Shown here piece after piece: positions 41,544 through 50,020 of a stretch of 64,000 bases of DNA (the first letter of the stretch is position 1; each line of letters begins with the position of its first letter). The DNA comes from Streptomyces sp. STR69 (GTDB lineage Bacteria; Actinomycetota; Actinomycetes; Streptomycetales; Streptomycetaceae): assembly GCF_024519455.1 (NCBI RefSeq), contig NZ_JALJRY010000021.1, positions 40,364 to 104,363 of the forward strand. The letters are read 5' to 3'. Position numbers and translations under genes: made by a program. The notes under the pieces are model-generated. The model ran no database searches and was not told the origin of the DNA. It worked only from the letters and a program-made list of their open reading frames with translations.

Positions 41544-42713
41544 ATGTCCAAGACGGCATACGTCCGCACGAAACCGCATCTGAACATCGGCACGATGGGC
41601 CATGTCGACCACGGCAAGACCACCCTGACCGCCGCCATCACCAAGGTCCTCGCCGAGCGCGGCGCGTCCACCTACGTCCCGTTCGACCGCATCGACCGGG
41701 CCCCGGAGGAGGCCGCGCGCGGCATCACCATCAACATCGCGCACGTCGAGTACGAGACCGACACCCGGCACTACGCGCACGTGGACATGCCGGGTCACGC
41801 CGACTACGTCAAGAACATGGTCACCGGGGCCGCGCAGCTCGACGGGGCGATCCTCGTCGTCTCCGCGCTCGACGGGATCATGCCGCAGACCGCCGAACAC
41901 GTGCTGCTCGCCCGGCAGGTGGGCGTCGACTACATCGTGGTCGCGCTCAACAAGGCCGACGCGGGCGACGACGAGCTCACCGACCTGGTCGAGCTGGAGG
42001 TCCGCGAACTGCTCACCGCGAACGGCTACGGCGGCGACTCCGTACCCGTCGTGCGGGTGTCCGGCCTCAAGGCCCTTGAGGGGGACCCCCGTTGGACGGC
42101 GTCGATCGACGCGCTGCTCGACGCCGTGGACACGTATGTGCCCATGCCCGAGCGGTACTTGGACGCGCCGTTCCTGTTGCCGGTCGAGAACGTGCTCACC
42201 ATCACCGGACGCGGAACGGTGGTCACGGGCGCGATCGAGCGCGGCACGGTCCGGGTGGGCGACCGGATCGAAGTGCTCGGGGCCGCCGTCGAGACGGTGG
42301 TCACCGGCCTGGAGACCTTCGGCAAGCCCATGGCGGAGGCGCAGGCCGGGGACAGCGTGGCGCTGCTGCTGCGCGGGGTGCCGCGCGACGCGGTACGGCG
42401 CGGGCACATCGTCGCGGCGCCCGGCAGCGTCGTACCCAGCCGCCGCTTCTCGGCGCGGGTGTACGTCCTGTCGGCCCGCGAGGGCGGCCGTACGACCGCG
42501 GTATCGACCGGTTACCGGCCGCAGTTCTACATCCGCACCGCGGACGTCGTCGGCGACATCGACCTCGGTGAGACGGCGATCGCCAGGCCGGGGGACACCG
42601 TGACGGTGTCGGTCGAGCTGGGCCGTGAGGTCCCGTTGGAGCCGGGGCTGGGCTTCGCGATCCGCGAGGGCGGGCGGACGGTCGGCGCGGGCACGGTGAC
42701 GGAGGTCGGCTGA
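41544..42713 (+). CDS. tuf3: Elongation factor Tu-like protein, divergent extra copy (EF-Tu3 type)
   Basis: A 389-residue translation GTPase with all three EF-Tu domains. G1 is GHVDHGKTT and the switch I region is RGITINIAHVEYE. Departures from standard EF-Tu are at G3 (DMPGHADY for DCPGHADY), G4 (NKAD for NKCD) and G5 (SGLKALEG for SALKALEG). This matches the minor tuf3 of Streptomyces, described as induced by stringent response and differing in antibiotic sensitivity. It stands alone rather than in the str operon. GAGGT precedes ATG 41544. Confidence 0.9.
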   Translation: MSKTAYVRTKPHLNIGTMGHVDHGKTTLTAAITKVLAERGASTYVPFDRIDRAPEEAARGITINIAHVEYETDTRHYAHVDMPGHADYVKNMVTGAAQLDGAILVVSALDGIMPQTAEHVLLARQVGVDYIVVALNKADAGDDELTDLVELEVRELLTANGYGGDSVPVVRVSGLKALEGDPRWTASIDALLDAVDTYVPMPERYLDAPFLLPVENVLTITGRGTVVTGAIERGTVRVGDRIEVLGAAVETVVTGLETFGKPMAEAQAGDSVALLLRGVPRDAVRRGHIVAAPGSVVPSRRFSARVYVLSAREGGRTTAVSTGYRPQFYIRTADVVGDIDLGETAIARPGDTVTVSVELGREVPLEPGLGFAIREGGRTVGAGTVTEVG

Positions 42714-42720
42714 ATGAGCG

Positions 42721-42750
42721 AGGTGCCCGTCCCTACGGGGGCGGGCACCT
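42721..42750 (+). terminator. Hairpin terminator after tuf3-like gene
   Basis: AGGTGCCCG paired with CGGGCACCT around a 12-nt GC-rich loop, 8 bp after the stop. Confidence 0.8.
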
Positions 42751-42864
42751 TCGCGTGTTCGAGGCGGGGCGGTCCCGCCCGGCCCGCGACGGTCATTGTC
42801 AGTGCCGTGCGCAAGACTTGATCGCGGAGGCAGTCGTGGCGAGTGATGGAGAGAGGGGAGCACC

Positions 42865-43701
42865 ATGGCGGGCAAGGCACTTGTGCTGGGTGGCGGGGGT
42901 ATCAGCGGTATCGGCTGGATGGCCGGGATGCTGTACGGGCTGGGCGAGGCGGGCGTGGATCTCGGCGACGCCGATGTCGTGATCGGTACGTCGGCCGGTT
43001 CGGCCGTCGGCGCGCAACTGCTGGCGGGCACGCTCAAGGAGCTCTACGAGCGTCAACTCGCGGCCCCCGAGGGCGAGATCCCGGGCCGACTCGGCGTCGG
43101 CCTGCTGATCCGCTACGTGACGGCGGCCCTGACCTCGCGCACTCCCGAGGCGTACGGCCGGAAGATCGGCCGTACGGCACTCGCCGCCAGGACACCCGAC
43201 GCGGCGGCCCGGCGGGCCGCGATAGAGAGCCGGCTCGTCTCGCCGGAGTGGCCCGATCGTGCCCTGCGCCTCACCGCCGTGGACACCGCGACCGGGGAGC
43301 TGCGGGTCTTCGACAAGGACAGCGGGCCGAGCCTCGCCGACGCTGTCGCCGCGAGTTGCGCGGTTCCCGGCGTGTGGCCCCCGGTCACCATCGAGGACCG
43401 GGTCTGGATGGACGGCGGCATCCACTCGCCCGCCAACGCCCACCTCGCCGAGGGCTACGACCGGGTCGTGGTCCTCGCCCCCATGGCCGTCGGCGGTGGC
43501 CCTCTCGCCTCGGCGGCGGACCAGACGGGACGGCTCGTGGAACAGGGGGCCCGCGCGGTCGCCGTCAATCCCTCCCAGGAGGCGAAGCAGGCGTTCGGCC
43601 GCAACCCGCTCGACCTGGCGGTACGGGCGCCGGCCGCTCGCGCGGGGCGGGAACAGGCAGCGGCGCACGCGGCGGAGGTGGGGGAGGTGTGGAGGGTCTG
43701 A
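42865..43701 (+). CDS. Patatin-like phospholipase
   Basis: A 278-residue lipid acyl hydrolase. The oxyanion loop is LGGGGISGIGW, the nucleophile elbow GTSAGS (Ser43), and the dyad Asp is Asp183 in WMDGGIHSPANA. No signal peptide, so cytoplasmic. GAGAGGGGAG precedes ATG 42865. The next gene lies 49 bp downstream in the same direction. Confidence 0.88.
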   Translation: MAGKALVLGGGGISGIGWMAGMLYGLGEAGVDLGDADVVIGTSAGSAVGAQLLAGTLKELYERQLAAPEGEIPGRLGVGLLIRYVTAALTSRTPEAYGRKIGRTALAARTPDAAARRAAIESRLVSPEWPDRALRLTAVDTATGELRVFDKDSGPSLADAVAASCAVPGVWPPVTIEDRVWMDGGIHSPANAHLAEGYDRVVVLAPMAVGGGPLASAADQTGRLVEQGARAVAVNPSQEAKQAFGRNPLDLAVRAPAARAGREQAAAHAAEVGEVWRV

Positions 43702-43750
43702 CGGGCTCGTACGAGCGCGCGCCCTCCCACCACCCCGGCACAATGGACCC

Positions 43751-44596
43751 GTGAACGAGCCGATACCCGTGACCCGGGACGTTGATCACGGGATCGCCAA
43801 GCTGATGCCCGACGTCGATCGGGCGCGGGCCTGGCTGCTGACCGTCGACGGGGCGCCGCAGTCCTATGTGGACCTGGACGCGCCGACGCATCTGGAGTTC
43901 GAGTACGCGCGTCGGCTCGGGCATGTGCTGGACACCGTCGCGGAGCCGGGGCGCCCGCTGGACGTGGTGCATCTGGGCGGCGGGGCGCTCACGTTGCCCC
44001 GGTACCTGGCGGCCACCCGGCCCGGTTCGCGGCAGGACGTCGTGGAGGCCGACCAGGGGCTGCTGGAAATGGTCGCCGAGCATCTGCCGGTGCCGGACGG
44101 TGCCGGTGTCACCGTGCACGGAGCCGACGCCCGGGCGTGGCTGGAGGCGGCACCGGACGGTTCGGCGGACGTGGTGGTCGCGGACGTCTTCGGCGGGGCG
44201 CGGGTTCCGGCGCATCTGACCTCCGTGGCGTACGCCCGCGAGGCCGAGCGCGTGCTGCGGGCCGACGGGTACTACCTCGCCAACCTCGCGGACGCCGCCC
44301 CCTTCGCGTTCCTGCGCGCCCAACTCGCCACGTTCGGCGCGGTGTTCGGGGAGCTGGCGCTGATCGCGGAACCGGGTGTGCTGCGCGGACGCCGGTTCGG
44401 CAACGCGGTGCTCGTCGCCGCCCACCGGCCGGTCGACACGGTGGCCCTGACCCGGCTCGTGGCCTCGGACGCCTTCCCCGCGCGGCTCGAACACGGGCTC
44501 GCGGTACGGGACTTCATCGGCGGCGCGCGACCCGTCCGGGACGAGGACGCCGTACCGTCACCCGAGCCCCCCGACGGAGCGTTCGGGATCGGCTGA
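43751..44596 (+). CDS. Spermidine synthase-fold methyltransferase-like protein
   Basis: A 281-residue Rossmann protein of the spermidine-synthase-like group. Residues about 75-90 carry the nucleotide-binding region (LDVVHLGGGALTLPRYLA), followed by VVEADQGLLEMV and the catalytic-type ADVVVADVFGGARVP. Spermidine synthases have a conserved Asp pair here, but this group is not proven to make polyamines. The C-terminal tail is Pro/Asp-rich and its last 39 bp overlap the convergent MFS remnant. Confidence 0.75.
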   Translation: MNEPIPVTRDVDHGIAKLMPDVDRARAWLLTVDGAPQSYVDLDAPTHLEFEYARRLGHVLDTVAEPGRPLDVVHLGGGALTLPRYLAATRPGSRQDVVEADQGLLEMVAEHLPVPDGAGVTVHGADARAWLEAAPDGSADVVVADVFGGARVPAHLTSVAYAREAERVLRADGYYLANLADAAPFAFLRAQLATFGAVFGELALIAEPGVLRGRRFGNAVLVAAHRPVDTVALTRLVASDAFPARLEHGLAVRDFIGGARPVRDEDAVPSPEPPDGAFGIG

Positions 44597-45070
44597 GCCG
44601 TTCGCGGCCCCCGGTTCGTCGTGGGTGGGCGATCCGGTGCGCCGCCGTAGGTTCCGTACCTCCGGCACGCACAGTGCTCCCGCCGTGACCAGGGCGACCA
44701 GGGCCGTGCACCCCCACAGGGCCGCCGTCCGGCCGAAGACCGACTCCGCCGGGCCCGCCGCCGCGGCGGCGACCGGCATCAGCGCGATCGAGCCCAGCCA
44801 GTCGTACGCAGCGATCCGGGAGAGTTTCTCCTCGGGGATCTCCTGGTGCAGTGCCGTCATCCACGACACCCCGAACACCTCGACGGTGGCTCCGGCGACG
44901 AACATCACCACGCAGAGGACACCGACCGGCACCGGTACCGCGAACGCGGCGGCGATCAGCGCACCGCTCCCGCCGAGCCCGGTCGCCACCGCGGCGACGG
45001 TCAGCAGGGTGTAGTTGCGGCCAGCCCAGTCGGGACGGTGCGGGTGACGGAGGGCGGCGGTGTCGTTCAC
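44558..45070 (-). pseudogene. C-terminal remnant of an MFS transporter
   Basis: The reading covers only the last four or five membrane segments of a drug/metabolite exporter. It includes VFGVSWMTALHQEIPEEKLS and RIAAYDWLGSIALMPVAAAA, which in intact relatives lie about 280-330 residues in. Length is about 170 residues against a usual 400. No matching N-terminal half is seen upstream to 46.2 kb. It may still be translated from GTG 45070, but transport is unlikely. Confidence 0.7.
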
Positions 45071-45140
45071 CGGCCGACTATCGCCGCCCCGACCTGTCTC
45101 TGCCAAACAGATTGCGGCCAGAAACGAGCCAAACGGCCGG

Positions 45141-45181
45141 GCCCGTCAGCTGGTGCTGCCCGTCAGCTGGTACTGCCCGTC
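45141..45181. repeat. 17-bp tandem repeat, 2.4 copies, across a stop codon
   Basis: GCCCGTCAGCTGGTGCT at 45141, a near-identical copy at 45158 and a partial at 45175. It spans the stop of the minus-strand gene ending at 45163. Confidence 0.88.
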
Positions 45182-46200
45182 GGGTCCCCGTGCAGCCGTA
45201 CGGTGCTGAGGATCTTCTGCACCGTCGCGTCGGGGACCTCCTCGCTGACGCCCTTGGCGCCGTAGAGGGTCCAGGAGACGAAGTCGCCCGCCGAGTTCTT
45301 GAAGGCGAACGAGGTCGCCTTGCCGTCCGAGGAGCACTTGCCGCTCTTCGGCACGCCGGTCGTGTACGAGGTGGCGACGCTGCCGGCGACACCGGACTTC
45401 GTCGTGTACGACTTCGCCGCACCGATCTTCAGGTACTTCTTGGAGGAGTCCTTCTGGTCCGTGTACCCGCCGAAGGCGAACGCGGCGGCGTCACCGCGCG
45501 CGGTGCTCGCGGTGTCCTTCGCGCCGTCCTCGCCCTTGGTGCCGCTGGACGCCAGCGACGAGGTCTCCTTGGTGCCGTCCTTGTTGTCGTCGGACTCGCA
45601 CCAGTTCTGCTTCAGATAGGCGGGCGCGGAGAAGCCGATGTACGGGGAGCCGTCGCCCTTCACCTCGTCCTCGAAGAAGGTGAAGGTTCCCGGCGTGCCG
45701 ACCTCCCAGTCGGCGGGGACGTCGAAGGCGGTGCCGTACTTCTGGTTGACGACTACCTTCCAGCCCGCGATGGTCGGCTGTTCGGTCTCGGTGCCGCGCG
45801 GGTTGTCGTCGGAGCCGGAGCCGGAGGAGGAGGAAGAAGAGGAGGAGGCACTCGGGTCCGCGGAGGCCGAAGGCGACTGGCTCGACGTGTCCTTGCCGCC
45901 GTCCGCCTTGTCGTCCTTGTTCCCGCCGAGGACCAGGAATCCGGTCACCCCGGCGGCCACGACGACGGCCGTGGCGGCGACGATCGCGACCAGCTTCGTC
46001 CGGTTTCCGCCGCCCCCGCCCTGCGGCGGCTGCGGTCCGCCCGCGGGGCCAGGTGCGCCCCACTGCGGTTGCTGCCCATAGGGGTTGGGCTGCTGGTAGC
46101 CGGGCTGCTGATACGGATTCGGCTGTTGGTACCCCGGCTGCTGGTACGGGTTCTGTTGCGGGTTCTGCTCGCCCCCGGGCGGCTGCTGTCCTGGCCACAT
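45163..46200 (-). CDS. Membrane-anchored protein with Pro/Gln/Tyr repeat and extracytoplasmic domain (DUF8017-like)
   Basis: A 345-residue single-pass membrane protein. The cytoplasmic N-terminus repeats NPYQQPGYQQP units. One hydrophobic segment follows (LVAIVAATAVVVAAGVTGFL), then a Ser/Asp-rich linker and an extracytoplasmic domain. That domain contains WKVVVNQKYGTAFDVPADWE and ends TVQKILSTVRLHGDPTG. The layout is common among Streptomyces surface proteins of unknown role. ATG 46200 has no strong ribosome site. A 17-bp duplication covers the stop. Confidence 0.75.
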   Translation of the reverse strand: MWPGQQPPGGEQNPQQNPYQQPGYQQPNPYQQPGYQQPNPYGQQPQWGAPGPAGGPQPPQGGGGGNRTKLVAIVAATAVVVAAGVTGFLVLGGNKDDKADGGKDTSSQSPSASADPSASSSSSSSSGSGSDDNPRGTETEQPTIAGWKVVVNQKYGTAFDVPADWEVGTPGTFTFFEDEVKGDGSPYIGFSAPAYLKQNWCESDDNKDGTKETSSLASSGTKGEDGAKDTASTARGDAAAFAFGGYTDQKDSSKKYLKIGAAKSYTTKSGVAGSVATSYTTGVPKSGKCSSDGKATSFAFKNSAGDFVSWTLYGAKGVSEEVPDATVQKILSTVRLHGDPTGSTS

Positions 46201-46337
46201 GGGCAGTAACCCTAGTGCGGCACGGGACACGGTTGGGTCACCGGCCCTTGTCAGGGTCGTACCAACTCGGGACCGGACGGTGTTTGCCGGCGCACAGGTC
46301 TGGTCCGACTTGGCTACCCATGGGTAACATGCCGTCC

Positions 46338-46790
46338 ATGAGCGCAGATCAGATGTCCATCGGCGAGTTGCTCGCCGCCACGGTGCCAATGGTTCGCACG
46401 TTGAACCTGGAGTACCTGGAGACCAGTCCCGAGCGGGCCGTGCTGGCCCTGCCGGACCAGAGCGAGTACCGCAACCACGTCGGTGGGCCGCACGCCGGTG
46501 CCATGTTCACCCTCGGCGAGTCCGCCAGCGGCGCGATCGTCCTCGCCGCCTTCGGCGACCAGCTCTCGCGGGCCGTGCCGCTCCCGGTCAACGCCGAGAT
46601 CGCGTTCAAGAAGATCGCCCTCGGCCCGGTCCGGGCCACCGCGACCCTCGGCCGCTCCGTCGCCGACGTCGTCGCCGAACTCGACGCGGGCGAGCGTCCC
46701 GAGTTCCCGGTCACCGTCGCCATTCAGCGCGAGGACGGCGCCGTGACGGGCGAGATGACGGTCACCTGGACGCTCCGGCCGAACGGCTGA
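46338..46790 (+). CDS. Hotdog-fold thioesterase-like protein (DUF4442)
   Basis: A 150-residue PaaI/YiiD-C-like hotdog protein: ERAVLALPDQSEYRNHVGGP, HAGAMFTLGESASGAIVLAA. It probably hydrolyses an acyl-CoA or holds an acyl group. Three in-frame ATGs (46320, 46329, 46338) are available. A TAACAT box at 46325-46330 sits 7 nt before ATG 46338, suggesting a leaderless message starting there. Confidence 0.78.
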   Translation: MSADQMSIGELLAATVPMVRTLNLEYLETSPERAVLALPDQSEYRNHVGGPHAGAMFTLGESASGAIVLAAFGDQLSRAVPLPVNAEIAFKKIALGPVRATATLGRSVADVVAELDAGERPEFPVTVAIQREDGAVTGEMTVTWTLRPNG

Positions 46791-46804
46791 CCATCGCATC
46801 GCCG

Positions 46805-46850
46805 GCACAAGGGCCCGGTCATCGCCTACGGCGTGACCGGGCCCTTGTGC
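46805..46850. terminator. Strong bidirectional terminator
   Basis: A perfect 17-bp stem (GCACAAGGGCCCGGTCA with TGACCGGGCCCTTGTGC) and a 12-nt loop between the convergent hotdog and galU genes. Confidence 0.9.
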
Positions 46851-46859
46851 GTGCGGAGT

Positions 46860-47822
46860 TCAGGCGGCGAGGCGCTCGCCGGCGCTCGCGCCGCCTTCCA
46901 TCCCCGCCACGAACTCCTTGAGCCACGCGACGAATTCGGGCCCCAGGTCCGGGCGGTCGCAGGCCAGCCGGACCACCGTGCGCAGATAGTCGGCCTTGTC
47001 GCCGGTGTCGTAGCGCAGGCCCTTGAAGACGACTCCGTGGACCGTGCCGCCGGTGGCCAACTCCTGGAGGGCGTCGGTCAGTTGGATCTCGCCGCCGCGG
47101 CCGGGCGGGGTGCGTTCCAGGGTGGGGAAGATCGCGGGGTCGAGGACGTAGCGGCCGATGACGGCGTAGCGGCTCGGCGCGTCCTCGCGGGACGGCTTCT
47201 CGACCAGGCCGGTGACCCGTACGACACCGTCCTCGCCGGTCGGCTCGACGGCCGCGCAGCCGTACAAGTGGACCTGTTCCTCCGGGACTTCCATCAGGGC
47301 GACCACGCTGCCCGCGTACCGTTCGCGGACCTCCAGCATCCGGCTGAGCAGGGTCTCGCGCGGGTCGATCAGGTCGTCGCCGAGCAGGACGGCGAACGGC
47401 TGGTCGCCGACGTGGTGGCGGGCGCAGAGCACCGCGTGGCCGAGGCCGAGCGGGTCGCCCTGGCGGATGTGGTGGATGTCGGCGAGGCGCGCGGGATCGC
47501 GTACGGCGTCCAGGCGCACGGTGTCGCCCTTGGCGGCCAGCGCCTGTTCCAGTTCGAAGGCGTGGTCGAAGTGGTCCTCGATGGCGCGCTTGTGGCGGCC
47601 GGTGACCATCAGGATGTCGTCGAGTCCGGCCGCCGCGGCCTCCTCGACGACGTACTGGATCGCGGGCTTGTCGACGACCGGGAGCATCTCCTTCGGCGTC
47701 GCTTTCGTCGCGGGCAGGAACCGCGTGCCGAGCCCGGCGGCCGGCACGACCGCCTTGCGGACCGTGGGGACGGGGGTGGGTGCGGGGGTGGCTGAGGAGT
47801 GGGGGGCGATCATGCGGCTCAT
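46860..47822 (-). CDS. galU: UTP-glucose-1-phosphate uridylyltransferase
   Basis: A 320-residue nucleotidyltransferase that makes UDP-glucose for cell-envelope sugars. The nucleotide-binding motif KAVVPAAGLGTRFLPATKAT and the family-defining PKEMLPVVDKPAIQYVVEE are intact. GLGHAVLCARHHVGDQPFAV, LLGDDLID and LVEKPSREDAPS complete the active site. ATG 47822 or 47813 may start it. Transcribed alone toward the strong terminator. Confidence 0.93.
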   Translation of the reverse strand: MSRMIAPHSSATPAPTPVPTVRKAVVPAAGLGTRFLPATKATPKEMLPVVDKPAIQYVVEEAAAAGLDDILMVTGRHKRAIEDHFDHAFELEQALAAKGDTVRLDAVRDPARLADIHHIRQGDPLGLGHAVLCARHHVGDQPFAVLLGDDLIDPRETLLSRMLEVRERYAGSVVALMEVPEEQVHLYGCAAVEPTGEDGVVRVTGLVEKPSREDAPSRYAVIGRYVLDPAIFPTLERTPPGRGGEIQLTDALQELATGGTVHGVVFKGLRYDTGDKADYLRTVVRLACDRPDLGPEFVAWLKEFVAGMEGGASAGERLAA

Positions 47823-48154
47823 GGTGGCCCACGGCGATGAGAGCATCCCGAGAGAAACTTCGGAGTTCCCTGTGCGCTTCCCTTAGTTCGCCGGAGAGTT
47901 GGAGATTTCGTGTAGACGCCTGTGGATACCGGCGGTAACCAATCTGAATTCACAGCGTTTTGAACATCGGTCACCCTAACTCCTTGTTTCCTGTCAGGCG
48001 CTTGTGCGAGTGTGAGCCACCTCATGAGGCCAGTCGTGAGAAGGCAATGGTCAGGGTCGTTTCTGACAGCTCATAGGTATGCACCAATCAAGCACCTGCT
48101 TTCCGATGGTCGGGCATTCGTGTGCCGTCCTGCGGCTTGGAAGGAAATGGTCCC
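47823..48154. other. 332-bp divergent gap before galU and the ricin-domain gene
   Basis: Lower GC than the genes. It must hold both promoters, but I cannot pick convincing boxes. One 10-bp palindrome CCTCATGAGG at 48020-48029 is the only clear structure. No ORF of note. Confidence 0.4.
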
Positions 48155-49978
48155 GTGCAATCCCCCTACCCCCCACGCCCGCCGTTCCCGCCTCGCCCCG
48201 GATCGAGTCCGGGGGAGTCGGACCGAAATCTGGTGGCGCAACTCGGCGACAAAACCGCGGCCACTCGGGCCGTCGCCCTGCTGCTCGCGCGCCACTGGCA
48301 GGCGACAAGCGAATATGCGGCCATCTGCCTCGCCACCGCTGAGAGTTCGGCGTCCATGGTGGCGAGTGCCGCCTTCCACCAGGTACTCGCGAGCCGGGTG
48401 ACCGGTGGCGCCCTGCGGCCCCAACTCCTTGTGGCGGTAAGGGAGATGGTGAAGAAGTGGGCCGCCGATGAGCGAATTCCCGCGCTGCTGCCGGAACTCC
48501 GCAAACCCACTGGCGGCCGAGGTCTACGCGCGGCGAGGCCCGGCACCTCGGAAAGGCGGAAGCTCGCAGAACGCGCCTTCGGCAAGCTGCCGGGCGCCTC
48601 CCAATGCCTGCTGTGGCACACCGAGGTCGAAGCCGAACCCATAACCGTACCGGCCGGTCTGCTGGGCGTTGACGAGGCCACCGCGACCGCCGCGCTGGAC
48701 CAGGCACGTGAACAATTCAGGGCGGGCTGCGTCCGTGCCCACCACGAACTCGCGCCGACCTCGGAATGCCGCTACTACAACCGTCTCCTCGACGTCCCGA
48801 TCCGCCGCGGCGGCAGTCTGTTGCCCGATGTGCAACGGCATCTCATGACATGCCGCTACTGCCGTTTCGCGGCGGAGCAGTTGAGTCATTTCGACGGCGG
48901 CCTCGAAGTGCTGCTCGCCGAGACCGTCCTCGGCTGGGGCGCCCGCCGCTATCTCGACTCACGGCCCGGCCGCGCGACGCCCGGGACCACCGCTCGTACC
49001 GCCCGCCGCCCGATGGGCCGCCACCGCCCCGCCCCGAACGGCCTCCTCGCCTTCCCGCGCAGACACCCCGGGGCCGCGGTCGTGGGCGTGGGTCTGACCT
49101 CCCTCGCCCTGCTCGCGACCGTGCTCGTCTCCAAGGGTTGGACCCAGGGCGAGACTCCCGACCCGCAGGTCACCTGGGGTGCGCCCAGCGGCAGTTCGAC
49201 CCGCCAGAGCCCGGTCGCGGCGCCTTCGTCGGCCGGTGACGAGTCGGCTGCCGGTGCCGTCGGCGCGGGAGTCGTCCAACAGGGTGTGCTGCGCGCCCTC
49301 GCGTCCGGGCTGTGCCTCGACGTGGCCGGCGGGCGGGTGCGGACCGGCGCCGCCGTCACGCTGGCCGCGTGCTCCACCGCCGGATCGCAGCAGTGGTCGT
49401 ACGACCAGGACGGTCTGCTGCGCAGCCTCGACGATCCCGGACTCTGCCTCGCCTCCGACACCGACAGGGGCACGGTCACGCTGGCCGGGTGCCTGGTGCA
49501 CGCCGGCGAGGTGCACTACGACCTGACGGTCCGCGGTGAGCTGCTGCTCCGCTGGAGCCAGGGGCTGGCCGTCGCTCCCGAGAACGGGAAGAAGGGGGCG
49601 CGGATCGTGCTGGCGGGACGGGACGGGTCCGCCGGGCAGCGCTGGGCGCTCGGATCCGCCGCCCGTGCGGGGGCCGAGGGCGGCGAACCGGCGGACGGTG
49701 GGGAGACGGAGGGACGGGGCGACGCGCCCCGCGGTGGTGCTCCGACGGCAGCTCCCGAGGGTGGTGACGTACCGCAGCCGCCTTCCGCGGATCCTCCCCA
49801 ACAGGACCCACCGCAGAACGCGCCCCGCGCCGTGCAGGTCGCCTGCTGTGAGGAGCCCGCGCCGGAGCCCGCGCCCACACCGGTCGCCGATTCCGTGCAG
49901 CCGGTGGTGTCGGTCGTCGGGGAGGTCGTGAACACTGTCACCGGTGTCATCGCCGGGCTCGTCCCGGCCCGGCACTGA
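48155..49978 (+). CDS. Membrane-spanning ricin B-lectin domain protein with sigma/anti-sigma-like N-terminus
   Basis: A 607-residue protein in three parts. Residues about 25-280 are cytoplasmic and helical with a zinc-finger-like HLMTCRYCRFAAEQL, resembling anti-sigma factors. One membrane segment follows near 310-330 (GVGLTSLALLATVLVSK). Outside, a beta-trefoil lectin domain (about 390-500) shows SGLCLDVAGG and the QQWSYDQDG repeat mark. The tail is Pro-rich with a CC pair, then a hydrophobic end. It may signal carbohydrate binding inward; this is inference. GTG 48155 follows AAGGAA. Confidence 0.78.
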   Translation: MQSPYPPRPPFPPRPGSSPGESDRNLVAQLGDKTAATRAVALLLARHWQATSEYAAICLATAESSASMVASAAFHQVLASRVTGGALRPQLLVAVREMVKKWAADERIPALLPELRKPTGGRGLRAARPGTSERRKLAERAFGKLPGASQCLLWHTEVEAEPITVPAGLLGVDEATATAALDQAREQFRAGCVRAHHELAPTSECRYYNRLLDVPIRRGGSLLPDVQRHLMTCRYCRFAAEQLSHFDGGLEVLLAETVLGWGARRYLDSRPGRATPGTTARTARRPMGRHRPAPNGLLAFPRRHPGAAVVGVGLTSLALLATVLVSKGWTQGETPDPQVTWGAPSGSSTRQSPVAAPSSAGDESAAGAVGAGVVQQGVLRALASGLCLDVAGGRVRTGAAVTLAACSTAGSQQWSYDQDGLLRSLDDPGLCLASDTDRGTVTLAGCLVHAGEVHYDLTVRGELLLRWSQGLAVAPENGKKGARIVLAGRDGSAGQRWALGSAARAGAEGGEPADGGETEGRGDAPRGGAPTAAPEGGDVPQPPSADPPQQDPPQNAPRAVQVACCEEPAPEPAPTPVADSVQPVVSVVGEVVNTVTGVIAGLVPARH

Positions 49979-49986
49979 TTTGGAGG

Positions 49987-50005
49987 TAAGGTAAGGCTAA
50001 CTTTA
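49987..50005. promoter_or_regulatory. Iron box before the amidohydrolase
   Basis: TAAGGTAAGGCTAACTTTA matches the actinomycete DmdR/IdeR consensus TTAGGTTAGGCTAACCTAA at 15 of 19 bases and ends 15 bp before the GTG start. It marks the left end of the iron-regulated cluster. Confidence 0.8.
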
Positions 50006-50020
50006 TCCAGGGGGTTTCGC

